A stretch of 44,762 nucleotides of DNA from Polycladomyces subterraneus. Lineage in GTDB: Bacteria; Bacillota; Bacilli; Thermoactinomycetales; JIR-001. This document shows positions 1-8,057 of the stretch, piece by piece. Where the stretch lies: assembly GCF_030433435.1 (NCBI RefSeq), contig NZ_JANRHH010000045.1, forward strand, positions 1-44,762, given 5' to 3'. Each line of letters starts with the position of its first letter. Position 1 is the stretch's first letter. A program made the position numbers and the translations under genes. Below the pieces are notes generated by a model. The model was not told the DNA's origin. It was given only the letters and a program-made list of their open reading frames with translations, and ran no database searches.

Positions 1-238
1 CAAACAGTGCGGATACACCATCCACGCTGATCTGAATGGGGCGATCAACATCGCCAAAGCCATTTCAGGGTTAGTAGCCTAGCACACTGGTAACAGGTGT
101 GCCGCCCATCCGGGTACGTGCTAACCGGGTGGGATGGGCTGATGACACAGCCCTAGCTTGAGGGTTGCCCGAAACAGAAATGGACTGAGGGCGTTAACCA
201 CTCAAGAATCCCACGGCTTTAGCCGTGTGGAGTGTCAA
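1..238 (+). mobile_element. IS200/IS605-family (tnpB-type) element, right end only
   Basis: This is the distal end of a transposon that starts left of the window. It contains the last codons of tnpB, a 156-nt tail, and a terminal hairpin (CCACGGCTTTAGCCGTGTGG region, 211-230) ending in TCAA at 235-238, the form of right end used by this family. The same tail recurs nearly identically and inverted at 44541-44762. The boundary is fixed by that comparison and by resumption of an araC-like reading frame at 239. The left end and the transposase status cannot be seen. Confidence 0.85.
2..82 (+). CDS. TnpB C-terminus (partial, 5' end outside window)
   Basis: The frame starting at base 2 reads KQCGYTIHADLNGAINIAKA and then runs to a TAG at 80-82. 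CGY is the second half of the TnpB zinc finger, and D-x-N-x-A-x-N-I is the third RuvC-like acidic motif of OrfB/TnpB RNA-guided nucleases. Only about 26 residues lie in the window, so whether the protein is intact cannot be judged. TnpB normally cuts DNA guided by an RNA made from the element's right end. Confidence 0.8.
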   Translation, partial: KQCGYTIHADLNGAINIAKAISGLVA

Positions 239-258
239 TACGATTACGCCCATTTTTC
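60..258 (+). ncRNA. putative omega RNA (reRNA) scaffold of the left tnpB element
   Basis: In tnpB elements the guide RNA overlaps the end of tnpB, runs through the right end, and takes its guide from the flanking DNA. Here the 83-238 tail is conserved between the two window-edge copies although the coding ends differ, which fits a functional RNA. The guide would begin at 239 (TACGATTACGCCC...). The 5' end is not defined. This is inferred from family biology plus conservation and was not observed as a transcript. Confidence 0.5.
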
Positions 259-385
259 CAGAGCCTTCAAAAACGGCATCGGCATGACCCCGCGGCAGTT
301 TCAACAATGGATTATGAATTTGAACATCCCGGGAAACAATGGAGATGTCGTTTTTGTACAAGATGAGCGGGACCACATGTGCTAA
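239..385 (+). pseudogene. AraC-family regulator, C-terminal fragment cut by IS
   Basis: From the exact IS end (238) an open frame reads YDYAHFSRAFKNGIGMTPRQ and continues to TAA at 383-385. The HFSRAFK...G-x-TP-x-x-F pattern is the second helix-turn-helix of AraC/XylS regulators (usual consensus SHFSRAFKRxFGxSPxxYR). The DNA-binding first helix and the sensing domain are missing, so the gene is inactivated. An ATG at 158 opens this frame inside the IS and is fortuitous. The tail after the HTH is about 25 residues longer than typical. Confidence 0.7.
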
Positions 386-424
386 TGTAAGAAATGAAGA
401 GAATATTGAAAGGTGGGTAAGAGC

Positions 425-787
425 ATGATCAAACAAATTGCCACAGTAGCCATCTATGTGGAAGATCAGGATGCAGCACTTCAATTTTGGACCGAGAAAA
501 TCGGATTCAAAGTATATCGCGATCAACCGATGGGGCCACAAGGAAGATGGATCGAAGTCGGACCAGAAAACGTTCAAACCAGACTGGTACTGTACCCGAA
601 ATCGATGATGCCCAACTGGGAGGAACTGAAACCTTCTATCGTGTTTGAATGTGAGGACATCCAAGGAACGTACGAGCGACTCTCCGCCAATGGCGTCAAG
701 TTTTTAGACGAGCCCAAAAAGATGCAATGGGGTACCTTCGTTCAATTTGAGGACCCGGACGGGAACCGTTTTGTGTTGAAGGGATAA
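425..787 (+). CDS. VOC (glyoxalase/dioxygenase-superfamily) protein
   Basis: A 120-residue single-unit vicinal-oxygen-chelate protein. It opens IATVAIYVEDQDAALQFWTE, the classic first beta strand and helix, and ends VQFEDPDGNRFVLKG, the F-x-DPDGN-x-x-x-L signature of the last strand with its metal-ligand Glu/Asp region. These small proteins bind metal as dimers and act in lyase, dioxygenase or antibiotic-resistance roles; the substrate here cannot be assigned. ATG 425 is preferred to GTG 413 because AAAGGTGGG (409-417) sits at the right distance. The gene stands alone and is followed by a terminator. It lies directly beside the broken araC fragment, so it may once have been its target (inference). 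Confidence 0.85.
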   Translation: MIKQIATVAIYVEDQDAALQFWTEKIGFKVYRDQPMGPQGRWIEVGPENVQTRLVLYPKSMMPNWEELKPSIVFECEDIQGTYERLSANGVKFLDEPKKMQWGTFVQFEDPDGNRFVLKG

Positions 788-805
788 TTGTATTCTTACA
801 AACGG

Positions 806-880
806 GAGCCGTTGACTACTTCCGCTTTCAAACCAACAGATGGTTTTCATCAAGCGGTGGTCAACGGCTCTCTATTTTTC
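806..880 (+). terminator. Rho-independent terminator after VOC gene
   Basis: Long stem GAGCCGTTGAC...TTCCGC (806-826) pairs with GCGG...GTCAACGGCTC (854-870), followed by TCTATTTTTC. It ends the VOC transcript. Bases 881-1070 show nothing else recognisable. Confidence 0.85.
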
Positions 881-1084
881 GATTCGACATCTGTCCCTCC
901 CGGAATGATTTCACTGATTCGACCGTAAAACAAACGGGTTGACCAACATGATACACGATTATGTCACGCTATTCAGTCATTTGATGAGAAATCAGCCAGT
1001 CATTTAGCATGCGGTTAATTCCAATCCCATTTTGGCGACAATAGTAAAAAACACCAAACAAAAATTCCCTTTATCAGGAGGAAC

Positions 1085-1780
1085 ATGATGTCTGACTTTA
1101 TAGAAACCATTATAAGAACGATATTCTCCGTTTTTTTACTCATCATAAGCACTCATATTATTGGAAGACAATCCATTTCCCGTTTAACTTACTTACACTA
1201 TCTCTCGAGTATCACAATAGGATCGATTGCAGGGAATCTTGCCTTTGATTATAAACTAAGTGCTTTTAATTTAACGGTTTCTGTTGTATTATTTAGTGCC
1301 CTTGCTGTTCTGTTGTCATATCTCGCTTTAAAAAACCGCGCTGTAAAAAGATGGATTATCGGAGAACCGGTTATCCTCATCGATAAAGGAAAAATTCTTG
1401 AAAAAAATCTATCCAAAATTAATATGAGCCTGGAAGTATTAAGTCAATGTTTAAGAAGAAAAGACATCTTTGATATCAATGAAGTAGAATGCGCGATAAT
1501 AGAACCGGACGGGGAATTATCAGTTTTAAAAAAATCAATGTATCTTCCAGTCACTCGTAAAGACTTATCGCTTCAAACATCGAACAGTTCATCTCCTACA
1601 GAATTGATTGTAGACGGAGAAATCATTTTTGAAAATTTGACCACAAGAAATTTGACGATGGAGTGGTTAGAAAAAGAGTTGAATAAGCGCAAATTGACCC
1701 CCAAAGATGTCAACTACATGGTACTGGGTTCAAATCAGCAACTGTATATTGACTTATATCAAGACCGTTTGAATCAATAA
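1085..1780 (+). CDS. DUF421 (YetF/YdfR-like) membrane protein
   Basis: A 231-residue protein with three hydrophobic segments in the first 80 residues, then a soluble C-terminal part. Marks of the DUF421 family are the early RTIFSVFLL...GRQSISRLTYLHYLSSITIGSIAG block, the W-x-IGEP-x-x-LI-x-x-G-K-I motif near residue 90, and the LRRKDIFDINEVECAIIEPDGELSV stretch that forms the paired C-terminal fold (given here in parts: LRRKDIFDI, EVECAIIEPDGELSV). Members are linked to spore or envelope functions, but the biochemical role is unknown. AGGAGG at 1076-1081 favours the second ATG (1088) over 1085. The gene is visibly more AT-rich than its neighbours, with AAA/TTT-heavy codons, which suggests a different origin. 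Confidence 0.85.
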   Translation: MMSDFIETIIRTIFSVFLLIISTHIIGRQSISRLTYLHYLSSITIGSIAGNLAFDYKLSAFNLTVSVVLFSALAVLLSYLALKNRAVKRWIIGEPVILIDKGKILEKNLSKINMSLEVLSQCLRRKDIFDINEVECAIIEPDGELSVLKKSMYLPVTRKDLSLQTSNSSSPTELIVDGEIIFENLTTRNLTMEWLEKELNKRKLTPKDVNYMVLGSNQQLYIDLYQDRLNQ

Positions 1781-2170
1781 CCTCTTTCATCAAAACGGTT
1801 TCCGATTTTGTGCAAAGCTATGGCGATTCTTTGCGACGAACCACACGCATCGGCCAACTTCCAGTATTGCTCATTTCACAATGCTCACATCGCCCAGTTG
1901 ACCACGGTCATATCCTCCCGGGCACAAAGCGTTTCGTTCATTTGTCAAGTGGCAAGCTCCATATGCGAGAACAGGATGGGGGCTTTCAGTTACCGTAGAT
2001 TGTCGCAAGTCGGTGAACGTGACCCCAAGCATCTTCCACCATCCCCAAGGCCCGAGAGTGGGTGAACCCATAACCGTGCCCTCATACCTCACAGAGATAC
2101 CCGTTTCCGTGAAAGAATAGACTTCAAAAAGATCATCAATCCATTCACTGTTGGATCAACTATTCCACCT
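1781..2170. other. gene-poor gap, possible decayed gene
   Basis: About 390 bases without a convincing gene. The minus strand keeps an open frame (1871-2092) reading SPTLGPWGWWKMLGVTFTD and containing a normal-looking hydrophobic and Gly/Pro pattern, but it lacks a Shine-Dalgarno site and I do not recognise it. A plus-strand frame over the same bases looks no better. It may be a remnant; no function is claimed. Confidence 0.3.
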
Positions 2171-2198
2171 TTGTCCGTCAAATGGAGTGTGGTATACT
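2171..2198 (+). promoter_or_regulatory. sigma-A promoter of the dap operon
   Basis: TTGTCC (2171-2176), 16-bp spacer, TATACT (2193-2198), 63 bases before the dapH start. The -10 is one base from consensus. No riboswitch fold was recognised in the short leader. Confidence 0.6.
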
Positions 2199-2261
2199 GG
2201 TAAAAGGACTTTTGCGGTCATATACCGGATATCAGCAAAAAAGGACAGGTGACATAACGGA

Positions 2262-2972
2262 ATGGAAATGATGGATGCACATCAGATTATCCAATTCATC
2301 GCCAACAGTGAGAAAAAAACGCCCGTCAAAGTGCATATCAAGGGGCATCTGGATCAGATCGACTTCGGCCCGAACGTGAAAACGTTCTTTAACGGCAACG
2401 TAGGCGTATTGTTCGGGGATTGGAAGGAAGTACAGCCCGTCCTTGAAGCCAACAAAGACAAAATCGAAGATTACGTGGTGGAAAACGACCGGCGCAACTC
2501 CGCCATTCCGCTGCTTGACCTGAAAAATATCGAGGCGCGGATCGAACCGGGCGCCATCATTCGTGAGCAGGTGGAAATCGGGAAAAACGCGGTTATCATG
2601 ATGGGAGCGGTCATTAACATCGGTGCAGTGATCGGCGAAGGCACGATGATCGATATGAACGTGGTCGTCGGCGGCCGCGGTACGATTGGGAAAAACTGCC
2701 ACATCGGTGCGGGAGCCGTCATCGCCGGTGTGATCGAACCTCCGTCAGCGACACCGGTCATCATCGAAGATGATGTCGTCGTCGGTGCCAACGCCGTGAT
2801 CCTGGAAGGTGTCCGTGTCGGCAAAGGTTCGGTGGTGGCCGCAGGTGCCGTTGTGACGGAAGATGTGCCGCCCAATACCGTGGTGGCGGGAACCCCGGCC
2901 CGGGTCATCAAACAAATTGACGACAAAACCCGGTCCAAAACGGAAATCATGCAGGAACTTCGCAAACTCTAA
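2262..2972 (+). CDS. dapH: tetrahydrodipicolinate N-acetyltransferase
   Basis: A 236-residue acyltransferase that acetylates L-2,3,4,5-tetrahydrodipicolinate with acetyl-CoA, the committed step of the acetylase branch to meso-diaminopimelate and lysine. The N-terminus [13 protein letters not shown] matches the family. From about residue 90 there are left-handed beta-helix hexapeptide repeats ([37 protein letters not shown]) with the family-specific loop [20 protein letters not shown]. The length equals that of the Bacillus enzyme. ATG 2262 has AGGTGA at 2247-2252. It is the first gene of a three-gene set with an aminotransferase and the deacetylase, all plus strand, so the operon performs consecutive steps. 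Confidence 0.95.
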   Translation: MEMMDAHQIIQFIANSEKKTPVKVHIKGHLDQIDFGPNVKTFFNGNVGVLFGDWKEVQPVLEANKDKIEDYVVENDRRNSAIPLLDLKNIEARIEPGAIIREQVEIGKNAVIMMGAVINIGAVIGEGTMIDMNVVVGGRGTIGKNCHIGAGAVIAGVIEPPSATPVIIEDDVVVGANAVILEGVRVGKGSVVAAGAVVTEDVPPNTVVAGTPARVIKQIDDKTRSKTEIMQELRKL

Positions 2973-2985
2973 ACCAACCATTTCA

Positions 2986-3011
2986 CGGGCCCTCGGCGGC
3001 CCGCCTTTCAT
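2986..3011 (+). terminator. weak hairpin between dapH and aminotransferase
   Basis: CGGGCC (2986-2991), 6-base loop, GGCCCG (2998-3003), then CCTTTCAT. The T tract is poor, so this is more likely a partial attenuator or a transcript-stabilising hairpin than a full stop. Confidence 0.35.
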
Positions 3012-3037
3012 ATTGGTACAGAAAAAGGGGGAGCCCG

Positions 3038-4240
3038 ATGACCGACTGGCACACACTGGATCAGACCTATATCATGCCCACGGTTCGCCGCTTGCCCATT
3101 GCTATTGACAAAGCGGAAGGCAACTACCTGTACGACACGGAAGGCAATCGCTATCTGGATCTGTTCACCGGATTGGCCGTCAACGTGCTCGGCCATTCCC
3201 ATCCGGCTATCCTGCGGGCTCTGCGAGCACAAGGAGAACGGTTTTTGCACATTTCCAACCTGTTTCTCAACCCACCCGCGATCCGACTCGCGCAACGCTT
3301 GGTGGAAAACAGCATCCCGGGCAAAGTGTACTTCGCAAATTCCGGTGCGGAATCGACCGAGGCAGCTATCAAGCTGATCCACAAATGGACAGTCAAACGT
3401 GGAGAAGGACGCGACGGAATTGTAGTGATGAAAAACAGCTTCCACGGTCGGACGCTGGGCGCACTGCGGCTGACCCGTCAACCGGGTGTCTATCAGGATT
3501 TTCCACAACCCGATTTCCCTTTTTATGAGGTGGAGCCGGAAAACATCGACGAACTGCGGCGCGTTTGTGAAACCCACCGACCCGCCGCCGTTTTGGCTGA
3601 ACCGATCCAGGGCGCGGGCGGCGTCGTACCGCTGTCTGATGCCTACTTACAGGAAATGGCCCGTCTCTGTGAACAACACGGCATCCTGCTGTGCATGGAC
3701 GAGATTCAGACCGGTATAGGTCGGACAGGCAAACTATTCGCTTACCAACACTACGGCCTGCAACCCGACCTCATTCTCTTTGCCAAAGGGATCGGCGGTG
3801 GTCTGCCGCTGGGTGGCATCATCGCCGGGGAGAAACTGATGGATCTCTTCCAGCCGGGCGATCACGGCACCACATTCGCCCCGTCACCACTCAGCGCCGC
3901 TCTGGGCAATGCCGTGCTGGACGTGCTGTTTGAAGAAGGGCAAATGGAGAAGGGACGAGAAACGGCGGAGTACTTGTGGAGCCGACTGCGAGAGCTGAAA
4001 GAACGTTATCCCGAGATCATCCACAGTGTTCAGGGAAAAGGGATGATGATTGGCATCCGCACCAATCGGAGTGCGGAGGAAATCGCGGATTGGCAAAAAA
4101 CGTTGTTGAAGGAAGGCATTTTGTTCAATGTGACCGCGAAAACTGTGATCCGCCTGCTGCCGCCGCTGACGCTCACGCGGGAAGAAGTGGACCTTTTCAT
4201 CGAACGGATGGAACAATACATGAAACGTACCTTTTTGTGA
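3038..4240 (+). CDS. class III aminotransferase, probable N-acetyl-LL-2-amino-6-oxopimelate aminotransferase
   Basis: A 400-residue PLP enzyme of the acetylornithine/ornithine aminotransferase group. Visible marks are [15 protein letters not shown] (PLP phosphate loop), [33 protein letters not shown] with the cofactor Asp, and [12 protein letters not shown], whose Lys forms the Schiff base. The C-terminal motif [13 protein letters not shown] is also typical. By sequence alone it could be ArgD-like. Its position between dapH and the N-acetyl-DAP deacetylase, 65 bp after one and 14 bp before the other, argues that it supplies the missing transamination of N-acetyl-amino-oxopimelate. In Bacillus subtilis that step is assigned to PatA, a class I enzyme. 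ATG 3038 follows AAAAAGGGGGAG. Confidence 0.8.
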   Translation: MTDWHTLDQTYIMPTVRRLPIAIDKAEGNYLYDTEGNRYLDLFTGLAVNVLGHSHPAILRALRAQGERFLHISNLFLNPPAIRLAQRLVENSIPGKVYFANSGAESTEAAIKLIHKWTVKRGEGRDGIVVMKNSFHGRTLGALRLTRQPGVYQDFPQPDFPFYEVEPENIDELRRVCETHRPAAVLAEPIQGAGGVVPLSDAYLQEMARLCEQHGILLCMDEIQTGIGRTGKLFAYQHYGLQPDLILFAKGIGGGLPLGGIIAGEKLMDLFQPGDHGTTFAPSPLSAALGNAVLDVLFEEGQMEKGRETAEYLWSRLRELKERYPEIIHSVQGKGMMIGIRTNRSAEEIADWQKTLLKEGILFNVTAKTVIRLLPPLTLTREEVDLFIERMEQYMKRTFL

Positions 4241-4254
4241 GAGGGGTGGGCCGG

Positions 4255-5406
4255 ATGAGCGCCGTTTCAGATCAGAGCCTGAATCCGTTTATCCGGATTC
4301 GGCGGCAATTGCATCAAATCCCCGAACCCGGTTTTGCCGAATTCAAAACGCAGCAATTCATCCTGGATTATCTCGCGGGACTGCCACAAGAACGGTTGCA
4401 GGTCCGCACTTGGCGCACCGGTGTGTTGATGAGGATTCCCGGAACCGCTCCACGCCGATGCATCGGATACCGTGCCGACATGGACGCCCTGCCGTTGGAT
4501 GAGGAGACGACGCTTCCCTTCAAATCAACTCATCCCGGTTATATGCATGCCTGCGGTCACGATATGCATATGGCGATCGCGCTAGGTGTATTGACCCATT
4601 TCGTCCATCATCCCGTTCGAGACGACCTGTTGTTCGTCTTTCAACCGGCTGAAGAAGGACCGGGCGGTGCCCAACCCATGTTGGAAAGTGAGGAATTCCG
4701 CTCCTGGAAACCGGATTGCATGTTTGCCCTTCATATTGCGCCGGAGTATCCTGTGGGAACAATCGCTGTCAAGCCCGGCATCCTGTTCGCCAACACATCG
4801 GAGCTGTTCATCGACCTGGTCGGCAAAAGCGGCCACGCCGCCTATCCCCACCAGGCCAATGACATGGTGCTGGCCACCTCCCATCTGGCTATTCAATTGC
4901 ACCATATCGTTTCGCGCAACATCGACCCGTTGGATTCGGCCATTGTCACCATCGGCAAAGTGACCATCGGCACCAAGCAAAATATCATCGCCGGGAAAGG
5001 GCGGCTGGAAGGGACGATCCGCACCCTGTCGATGGATTCGATGCGGAAAATCAAGTCACGAATTGAAGCGATGGTGCGTGGAATCGAAGAGAGTTTTGAA
5101 TGTGAGGCAACCATCGACTGGGGCGCCAACTACTGTCAAGTGTATAACGACGAACCATTGACGACGGAGTTTATGGACTGGCTCCGTCAAACGAACATCG
5201 CCAACCTGACGGTATGTAAAGAAGCGATGACCGGCGAGGATTTCGGCTACTTTTTGCAGAAGATCCCGGGCTTCATGTTCTGGCTGGGCGTTGACACGCC
5301 GTACGGATTACATCATCCGAAAATCGAGCCGAATGAAGAGGCCATCCCCGTCGCTATTCGTGTATTGACAGAATATATCACGTGGAAAGCTTCAAAAGAA
5401 ACCTGA
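4255..5406 (+). CDS. dapL: N-acetyldiaminopimelate deacetylase (M20 family)
   Basis: A 383-residue metal amidohydrolase removing acetyl from N-acetyl-LL-diaminopimelate. Visible metal ligands and signatures are [39 protein letters not shown] and, near the C-terminus, [15 protein letters not shown] with [12 protein letters not shown]. The central dimerisation insert begins near [19 protein letters not shown]. Length and order match Bacillus YkuR. The frame is open from 3976, but ATG 4255 is the real start: it follows the aminotransferase stop (4238-4240) and GAGAGGGGTGGG. The symbol follows Bacillus usage; note that dapL is also used for an unrelated aminotransferase. Confidence 0.93.
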   Translation: MSAVSDQSLNPFIRIRRQLHQIPEPGFAEFKTQQFILDYLAGLPQERLQVRTWRTGVLMRIPGTAPRRCIGYRADMDALPLDEETTLPFKSTHPGYMHACGHDMHMAIALGVLTHFVHHPVRDDLLFVFQPAEEGPGGAQPMLESEEFRSWKPDCMFALHIAPEYPVGTIAVKPGILFANTSELFIDLVGKSGHAAYPHQANDMVLATSHLAIQLHHIVSRNIDPLDSAIVTIGKVTIGTKQNIIAGKGRLEGTIRTLSMDSMRKIKSRIEAMVRGIEESFECEATIDWGANYCQVYNDEPLTTEFMDWLRQTNIANLTVCKEAMTGEDFGYFLQKIPGFMFWLGVDTPYGLHHPKIEPNEEAIPVAIRVLTEYITWKASKET

Positions 5407-5469
5407 AACCGACATTCTTGTTTGCCGGAACGCACCCAGTGACTTGCTCCGCACGGCTAAAGCCGTGGG

Positions 5470-5560
5470 CTTCTCGCTTTATCTGGCGTGGCAACCCACA
5501 TCCATCCACGAAGGCTTCGTCCAAGCCTAGAAAAGGTTTAGTTCTAGTTGTCCGTATCTC
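5470..5560 (-). ncRNA. probable omega RNA region of the complete tnpB element
   Basis: The stretch between the tnpB stop and the terminal hairpin is conserved in the relic at 27193-27376 (shared blocks around AAGGCTTCGTCCAAGCCT and TCTGGCGTGG on the plus strand), although the relic has lost tnpB. Conservation of a non-coding tail fits the guide-RNA scaffold. The guide would be dapL downstream DNA beginning at about 5438 on the minus strand. Ends are approximate. Confidence 0.45.
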
Positions 5561-6642
5561 GGTTCAGGAACGTATCCATTCGCTTGATGTAGGATATTTC
5601 TTGCAGCATTGACATCTCTGTCTGCAACATATCCGCATGAGCAACGATGGATACGTTCTTTTAATGTCTTCTTTACGGTCCGACCACATTCAGAGCATGC
5701 CTGTGACGTGTTGTGAGGATCGACCGTGATCACCTGCTTACCGGCCCACTCTGCCTTGTAAGTTGTGAATTGCACGAGCATCCTCCAACCAGCATCGGCA
5801 ATGCTCATAGCCAGATTGTGATTCTTCAACATACCCTGAACGTTCAAGTCCTCGAAAGCGATTAGATCGTAGTTGTCCACCAGATAGCGGCTTATCTTGT
5901 GCGCGGTGTCCCTTCTCTGGTTTGCTATGTACTCGTGAACCTTCGCCAACATCGCAACCACTTTACGCCTACGATTCGACCCTTTTTTCCTCCGGGAAAC
6001 CATACGCTGAAGAAATTTCAACCGTCTTTCCGCTTTCCGAGGGTACTTGGGATGATCGAAGAATTCGCCATCAGACGTGATAGCCAGATGTTTCACACCG
6101 AGATCGACTCCTACTTGTCGACCAGTTCTGGATAACTTCAGCTCTACCTCACATGAAATACAAGCGTAATACTTCCCGTTCTTCCGTTTGATGGTGCAAG
6201 TTTTGATCTTTCCTTCAATCTGGCGGTGTAGTTTGATTCTCATATCGCCGATTTTGGAGAGCTTTAGGTACTTTCCATCCAGTTTGTAGCCAGCTTGAGG
6301 ATAGGTGAAGCTATCGTATCGGTTCTTACCTTGAAAGCGAGGGTATCCTTGTTTTTCCCCGCGTTGTACTCGAAGGAAAAACGCTTGAAATGCTTTGTCT
6401 AACCGCTTGGCTACGTCTTGAAGAACCTGAGAATGGATCTCTTTAAACTCCGGGATCTCCTTCTTGATCTCTGGGAGCTCTACTGCTTGCTTGTTATAGT
6501 TCAACGTAATACCGCGTCTTTTGTAGGTGAACTTTCGTTGTTCAAGCATGGAGTTGTAGAGCCAGCGGCACATGCCCAGTGTCCATTCAATCTTCCCGAT
6601 TTGCTCTTTCGTTGGTTTCAGCTTGAATTTGTAGGTTCTCAT
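5527..6642 (-). CDS. tnpB: TnpB RNA-guided endonuclease
   Basis: A 371-residue OrfB/TnpB protein, apparently intact. It starts MRTYKFKLKPTKEQ and continues through the WLYNSMLEQR helix. The RuvC-like catalytic acids are visible as VGVDLGVKHLAI (first Asp), LIAFEDLNVQGM (Glu) and DRDVNAARNIL (last Asp). The zinc finger is CSECG...HRCSCG. The family makes double-strand breaks next to a short TAM, guided by right-end RNA, which helps retain the element. Start 6642 (MRTYKF) matches the family; TTG 6654 and GTG 6645 are also in frame, and no start has a strong ribosome site. Confidence 0.92.
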   Translation of the reverse strand: MRTYKFKLKPTKEQIGKIEWTLGMCRWLYNSMLEQRKFTYKRRGITLNYNKQAVELPEIKKEIPEFKEIHSQVLQDVAKRLDKAFQAFFLRVQRGEKQGYPRFQGKNRYDSFTYPQAGYKLDGKYLKLSKIGDMRIKLHRQIEGKIKTCTIKRKNGKYYACISCEVELKLSRTGRQVGVDLGVKHLAITSDGEFFDHPKYPRKAERRLKFLQRMVSRRKKGSNRRRKVVAMLAKVHEYIANQRRDTAHKISRYLVDNYDLIAFEDLNVQGMLKNHNLAMSIADAGWRMLVQFTTYKAEWAGKQVITVDPHNTSQACSECGRTVKKTLKERIHRCSCGYVADRDVNAARNILHQANGYVPEPRYGQLELNLF

Positions 6643-6840
6643 CACCGTGATCAACTCTTTGTACGGTCTTTTTCTTGTATTATACGGGACTCTATATACG
6701 GGATTCTACCATTTTCAGAATTGACCAGAAGAACATTGGAACAATGTCGGACTTGCGAGAGCTGAAGCCCTCCCGCGTCCAACGCTCGCTTTCATCCCAA
6801 CCCTAAAGGGGTGGGTTTTCCCGCTCGCTCTTTATAGCAA

Positions 6841-6900
6841 AAGCCGCCCTCCGGCCAATTGTTCCAGATCGTGTTCCTGCCGAGGAAGGCGGTCTTTTCC
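6841..6900. terminator. hairpin terminator, probably the original dap operon terminator
   Basis: AAGCCGCCCTCCGGC (6841-6855) pairs with GCCGAGGAAGGCGGTCTT (about 6880-6895), followed by TTCC. It lies 10 bp beyond the IS left end. Without the IS it would begin about 42 bp after the dapL stop, so the IS appears to have separated operon and terminator. Confidence 0.55.
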
Positions 6901-6933
6901 CAGTTAGTGACGGTTGAGTTCAAAATCGTTATC

Positions 6934-6975
6934 AACAGGTGTTTTCTCATCGCTGTGAAAACGCCTGTTTATTTT
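6934..6975 (+). terminator. second Rho-independent terminator
   Basis: AACAGGTGTTTTC (6934-6946) pairs with GAAAACGCCTGTT (6957-6969), then TATTTTG. It gives a strong stop before the ABC transporter unit. Confidence 0.65.
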
Positions 6976-7056
6976 GTGGTACAAATGCGTACCGCTGATG
7001 ACGGATACACAGTTGCAATGAAAAATGCCCCAATCATTGATACAAGACCCTAAAAA

Positions 7057-7239
7057 TTGCGATACACTGGAAGTGTCCAAACCAACTTTTTCATTATCTT
7101 CCTGATCTCAATCAGGGTCATCCGGTTACATCTGATCGATCAGCCGGTACTGGCAAAACTGGTTTCTCGTTTAATGATACAAATAACGACTGAAATGGAG
7201 ACGATTTTATCTGATGAATATCAACACTTGTCGAGGTGA
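7057..7239 (+). other. possible regulator remnant and operator upstream of ABC genes
   Basis: An inverted repeat GATACACTGGAAGTGTCC at 7061-7078 resembles a TetR/MarR-type operator. Downstream, an in-frame stretch from TTG 7057 ends LVSRLMIQITTEMETIL...YQHLSR and stops at 7239, overlapping the likely ribosome site of the next gene. It reads like the C-terminal helices of a small regulator whose DNA-binding part is gone, but there is no ribosome site. It could equally be just leader DNA. Confidence 0.3.
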
Positions 7240-7244
7240 GGGGT

Positions 7245-8057
7245 GTGCAAAAGAACATCGCTGTTCGTGTTGAACATTTGTCCAAACGTTTTGGAGAAGT
7301 TCAAGCGGTTCATGATATCAGTTTTGATGTGTTGGAAGGCGAATGCTTCGGATTGCTTGGGCCAAACGGGGCTGGAAAGTCAACTACGATCAAAATGATG
7401 ACCACCCTTCTGTCGATCGATGAAGGGGTTATAGAAATCGCAGGTCATTCTGTTCAAAAACATCCTACACATGTACGTGAATCCATTGGATATGTTCCAC
7501 AGATGTTGTCAGTCGACGGTACGTTAACCGGGTATGAAAATCTTTTGATCTTTAGTAAGCTTTATGGGTTACGGCGCAAAGAACGGGAAGAACGAATCGC
7601 TCAAATTCTATCGCTCATTGGACTGGAAGAAGCAGCAGACCGACAGGTTAAAACCTATTCCGGCGGAATGATTCGAAAACTGGAGATCGGACAGGCGATC
7701 CTTCATTATCCAAAAGTACTGTTTTTGGACGAACCGACTGTTGGACTTGACCCGGTTGCGCGCAGGGGAATTTGGGAACATATTGAAAAGTTGCGTCAAG
7801 AACATCATATGACCGTCATTCTAACAACACATTACATGGACGAAGCTGAATCTCTTTGTTCACGGATTGCCATTATGAACAAAGGTCAAATTGCTGCATT
7901 GGGGACAGTTGAAGAGCTTCGTGAAAAGACGGGAAATCCCGAAGCCAGCATGGACGATATCTTTGCTCACTTTGCTGGACAAATTGACAATCAGAATCAG
8001 GAAGGGGAGTTTCGAAATGTCTTCCGTAACCGCCGCACCGCAAAACGACTCGGTTAA
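7245..8057 (+). CDS. ABC transporter ATP-binding protein (DrrA-like)
   Basis: A 270-residue ATPase with Walker A GPNGAGKSTT, Q-loop GYVPQ, signature TYSGGMIRKLEI, Walker B VLFLDEPTVGLDP and H-loop ILTTHYMDEAE. The C-terminal extension ending ASMDDIFAHFAG is characteristic of the drug-export DrrA/NodI branch. It would energise the permease encoded next, which overlaps it by 41 bp. GTG 7245 is preferred because GAGGTGAGG (7233-7241) serves it; GTG 7236 lacks a ribosome site. The substrate is unknown; family members export antibiotics, lipids or other hydrophobic compounds. Confidence 0.92.
   Translation: MQKNIAVRVEHLSKRFGEVQAVHDISFDVLEGECFGLLGPNGAGKSTTIKMMTTLLSIDEGVIEIAGHSVQKHPTHVRESIGYVPQMLSVDGTLTGYENLLIFSKLYGLRRKEREERIAQILSLIGLEEAADRQVKTYSGGMIRKLEIGQAILHYPKVLFLDEPTVGLDPVARRGIWEHIEKLRQEHHMTVILTTHYMDEAESLCSRIAIMNKGQIAALGTVEELREKTGNPEASMDDIFAHFAGQIDNQNQEGEFRNVFRNRRTAKRLG

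Larger units (their letters stand above)
5439..6831 (-). mobile_element. complete tnpB-only IS200/IS605-family element
   Basis: About 1.39 kb, read on the minus strand. The left end is near 6831, with the subterminal hairpin CCCAACCCT/AGGGGTGGG (6797-6815). The right end carries a hairpin (CACGGCTAAAGCCGTG, 5452-5467) and finishes with CAAGTCAC at 5446-5439. No tnpA is present, so this is an IS1341-group element that needs a transposase in trans. A shrunken relative with the same two ends lies at 27193-27376. The element sits 33 bp after the dapL stop, between that gene and a hairpin at 6841-6900. Confidence 0.85.

Noticed and set aside
3976-4254. N-terminal extension of the deacetylase frame
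   Set aside because: It overlaps the aminotransferase gene; ATG 4255 has a ribosome site and matches family length.
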